Virus record (IMG/VR): IMGVR_UViG_3300028430_000124
Location: 1 to 24,394 of that record
From: a virus
Strand: one strand, 5' to 3'
DNA: 24,394 bases
Below the pieces are notes generated by a model. The model had not been told where the DNA came from, searched no databases, and saw only the letters and a list, made by a program, of their open reading frames with translations. Shown here piece after piece: positions 23,833-24,394 of the stretch; position 1 is the first letter of the stretch, and the number at the start of each line of letters is the position of its first letter. The position numbers and the translations under genes are program-made.

Positions 23833-23910
23833 CGTCACGTAGACTACCAAGTGCTTAGTTGCATGGTTTATCCCAACTAAGCACGACCATATCGTGTTAT
23901 CAACGACATA
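23833..23910 (+). ncRNA. Candidate structured small RNA
   Basis: The 131-base gap between the holin-like gene and the lysozyme (23797-23927) contains no ORF. It holds a perfect 11-bp hairpin, GTGCTTAGTTG (23851-23861) with CAACTAAGCAC (23874-23884) and a 12-base loop. A second possible hairpin pairs CACGA (23882-23886) with TCGTG (23892-23896) and shares three bases with the first. Outer bases CACG (23836-23839) and CGTG (23893-23896) could close the structure instead. There is no T-run after the hairpin, so it is a poor intrinsic terminator for either gene. The promoter at 23818-23826 points into it. It matches no RNA family that I recognise. Its 3' end is unknown. A DNA-level role is also possible. 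Confidence 0.35.
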
Positions 23911-23927
23911 GTTATATTTAATCAAAT

Positions 23928-24383
23928 TTAAACCATTTTATTAAACATTTCACACTCTGCTTTTCTGCGAGAATCTAACAACCCTTTATTTCTAATTGAT
24001 TTCATGCCAATTATAATGTTTGAAATATCACCACTAATAATAGCTTTTTTAGTATTTACATACTTATCAAATCTACTGCCTACACCAGTATTATATAAAA
24101 ATGAATATAACGCTATAAGTTGATTAGAGTTTGGTTGCCATTTTAAATTATTTTGCATCCATTTTTGTAAATGTTTTAAATAATTATTTGCATACTGAAT
24201 AGCTTCTAATTTAGTTATGCAAGGGGTATTCATTGTCACTCTTTCACCATTGGGTAAGCATGTTGTCCCTATCCCAATTGTTGGAACCCCCACACTATCA
24301 AGGTATGGTGCTGACCTAAAACCCTCTTTTGCGCATAAAAAATTAAAACCGTCTTGAGTTATGAATGGTATTTCAATCTTCAT
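23928..24383 (-). CDS. Endolysin, GH24 lysozyme (T4-type)
   Basis: A 151-residue muramidase that cuts the glycan chain of peptidoglycan at lysis. The catalytic triad Glu20, Asp29 and Thr35 occurs in KEGFRSAPYLDSVGVPTIGIG, with the same 9- and 6-residue spacing as T4 lysozyme Glu11/Asp20/Thr26. Later helices contain QLIALYSFLYNTGVG (about residues 88-102), the conserved 'q~aL~SF~fN~G~g' motif, and LLDSRRKAECEMF near the C-terminus, like the 'gL..RR..E..l' end of the family. There is no signal peptide or hydrophobic N-terminal anchor, so export should depend on a holin. It is the only minus-strand gene in the window. The bases ahead of its ATG (GGAATTAACAA) run to the window edge, so its promoter is out of view. 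Confidence 0.93.
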   Translation of the reverse strand: MKIEIPFITQDGFNFLCAKEGFRSAPYLDSVGVPTIGIGTTCLPNGERVTMNTPCITKLEAIQYANNYLKHLQKWMQNNLKWQPNSNQLIALYSFLYNTGVGSRFDKYVNTKKAIISGDISNIIIGMKSIRNKGLLDSRRKAECEMFNKMV

Positions 24384-24394
24384 TTGTTAATTCC

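Noticed and set aside
23851-23890. H-type pseudoknot between hairpin loop ATGGT (23863-23867) and ACCAT (23886-23890)
   Set aside because: Bases are complementary, but only one base would span an 11-bp stem, which is not sterically possible unless the stem opens. Kissing between two hairpin loops remains conceivable but is unsupported.
1-24394. CRISPR array, tRNA, insertion sequence or integrase
   Set aside because: No regularly spaced repeats, cloverleaf, transposase or recombinase motifs were seen. Attachment sites cannot be judged without the phage ends.

Overview
This window is most of the virion-structure block of a tailed phage or prophage with a contractile tail (myovirus morphology). 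It reads from a terminase large subunit that is cut at the left edge through head, neck, sheath, baseplate and fibre genes to a short membrane-protein and lysis region. The DNA is AT-rich, roughly one third G+C by eye, and densely coded. Most neighbouring genes overlap by 1-8 bases or are separated by fewer than 20. Stop codons are standard and TGA is used as a stop. The host looks Gram-negative, judging from a GH24 (T4-type) lysozyme without a signal peptide, a gp138-type membrane-piercing spike and sigma70-like promoters. I cannot name the host genus from the sequence. The gene set (DUF1073 portal, Mu F-like head protein, DUF2213, DUF2184 capsid, DUF4054, DUF3383 sheath, DUF2612) matches a module known from Haemophilus HI1409-type prophages and related gammaproteobacterial myophages.

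Layout. Positions 1-3390 carry packaging and the portal vertex: terminase, portal and minor head protein. Positions 3387-3531 hold a good promoter and a roughly 110-base structured leader. Positions 3532-6782 encode capsid assembly: a protease-scaffold protein with a probable nested scaffold start, a cement protein, the major capsid protein and one unknown. Positions 6783-8516 encode neck and tail-completion proteins. Positions 8516-13128 encode the sheath, tube, a tail assembly chaperone with a programmed -1 frameshift, and a tape measure protein with a lytic transglycosylase domain. Positions 13125-17738 encode the baseplate: a Dit-like protein, plug, hub, spike, gp25-like protein, gpJ-like protein and a DUF2612 protein. 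Positions 17749-22920 encode host recognition, with a short fibre protein, two small unknowns and an 1160-residue fibre or spike. Positions 22976-23796 encode three small membrane proteins, likely including the holin. Positions 23928-24383 encode the endolysin on the opposite strand.

The whole virion block is on the plus strand and looks like one late operon, with one internal promoter just before the protease-scaffold gene. The lysozyme is the only minus-strand gene, so it converges on the operon and must use a promoter beyond the right edge.

Two non-coding stretches stand out. One is the leader at 3421-3531, which contains a perfect palindrome at the expected transcription start and two competing hairpins, one of which can cover the start region of the protease gene. 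The other is the 131-base gap at 23797-23927, which has an extended -10 promoter and a perfect 11-bp hairpin. An 8-base and a 7-base block in the second are complementary, in the right antiparallel order, to the leader. This suggests, but does not prove, a phage small-RNA circuit.
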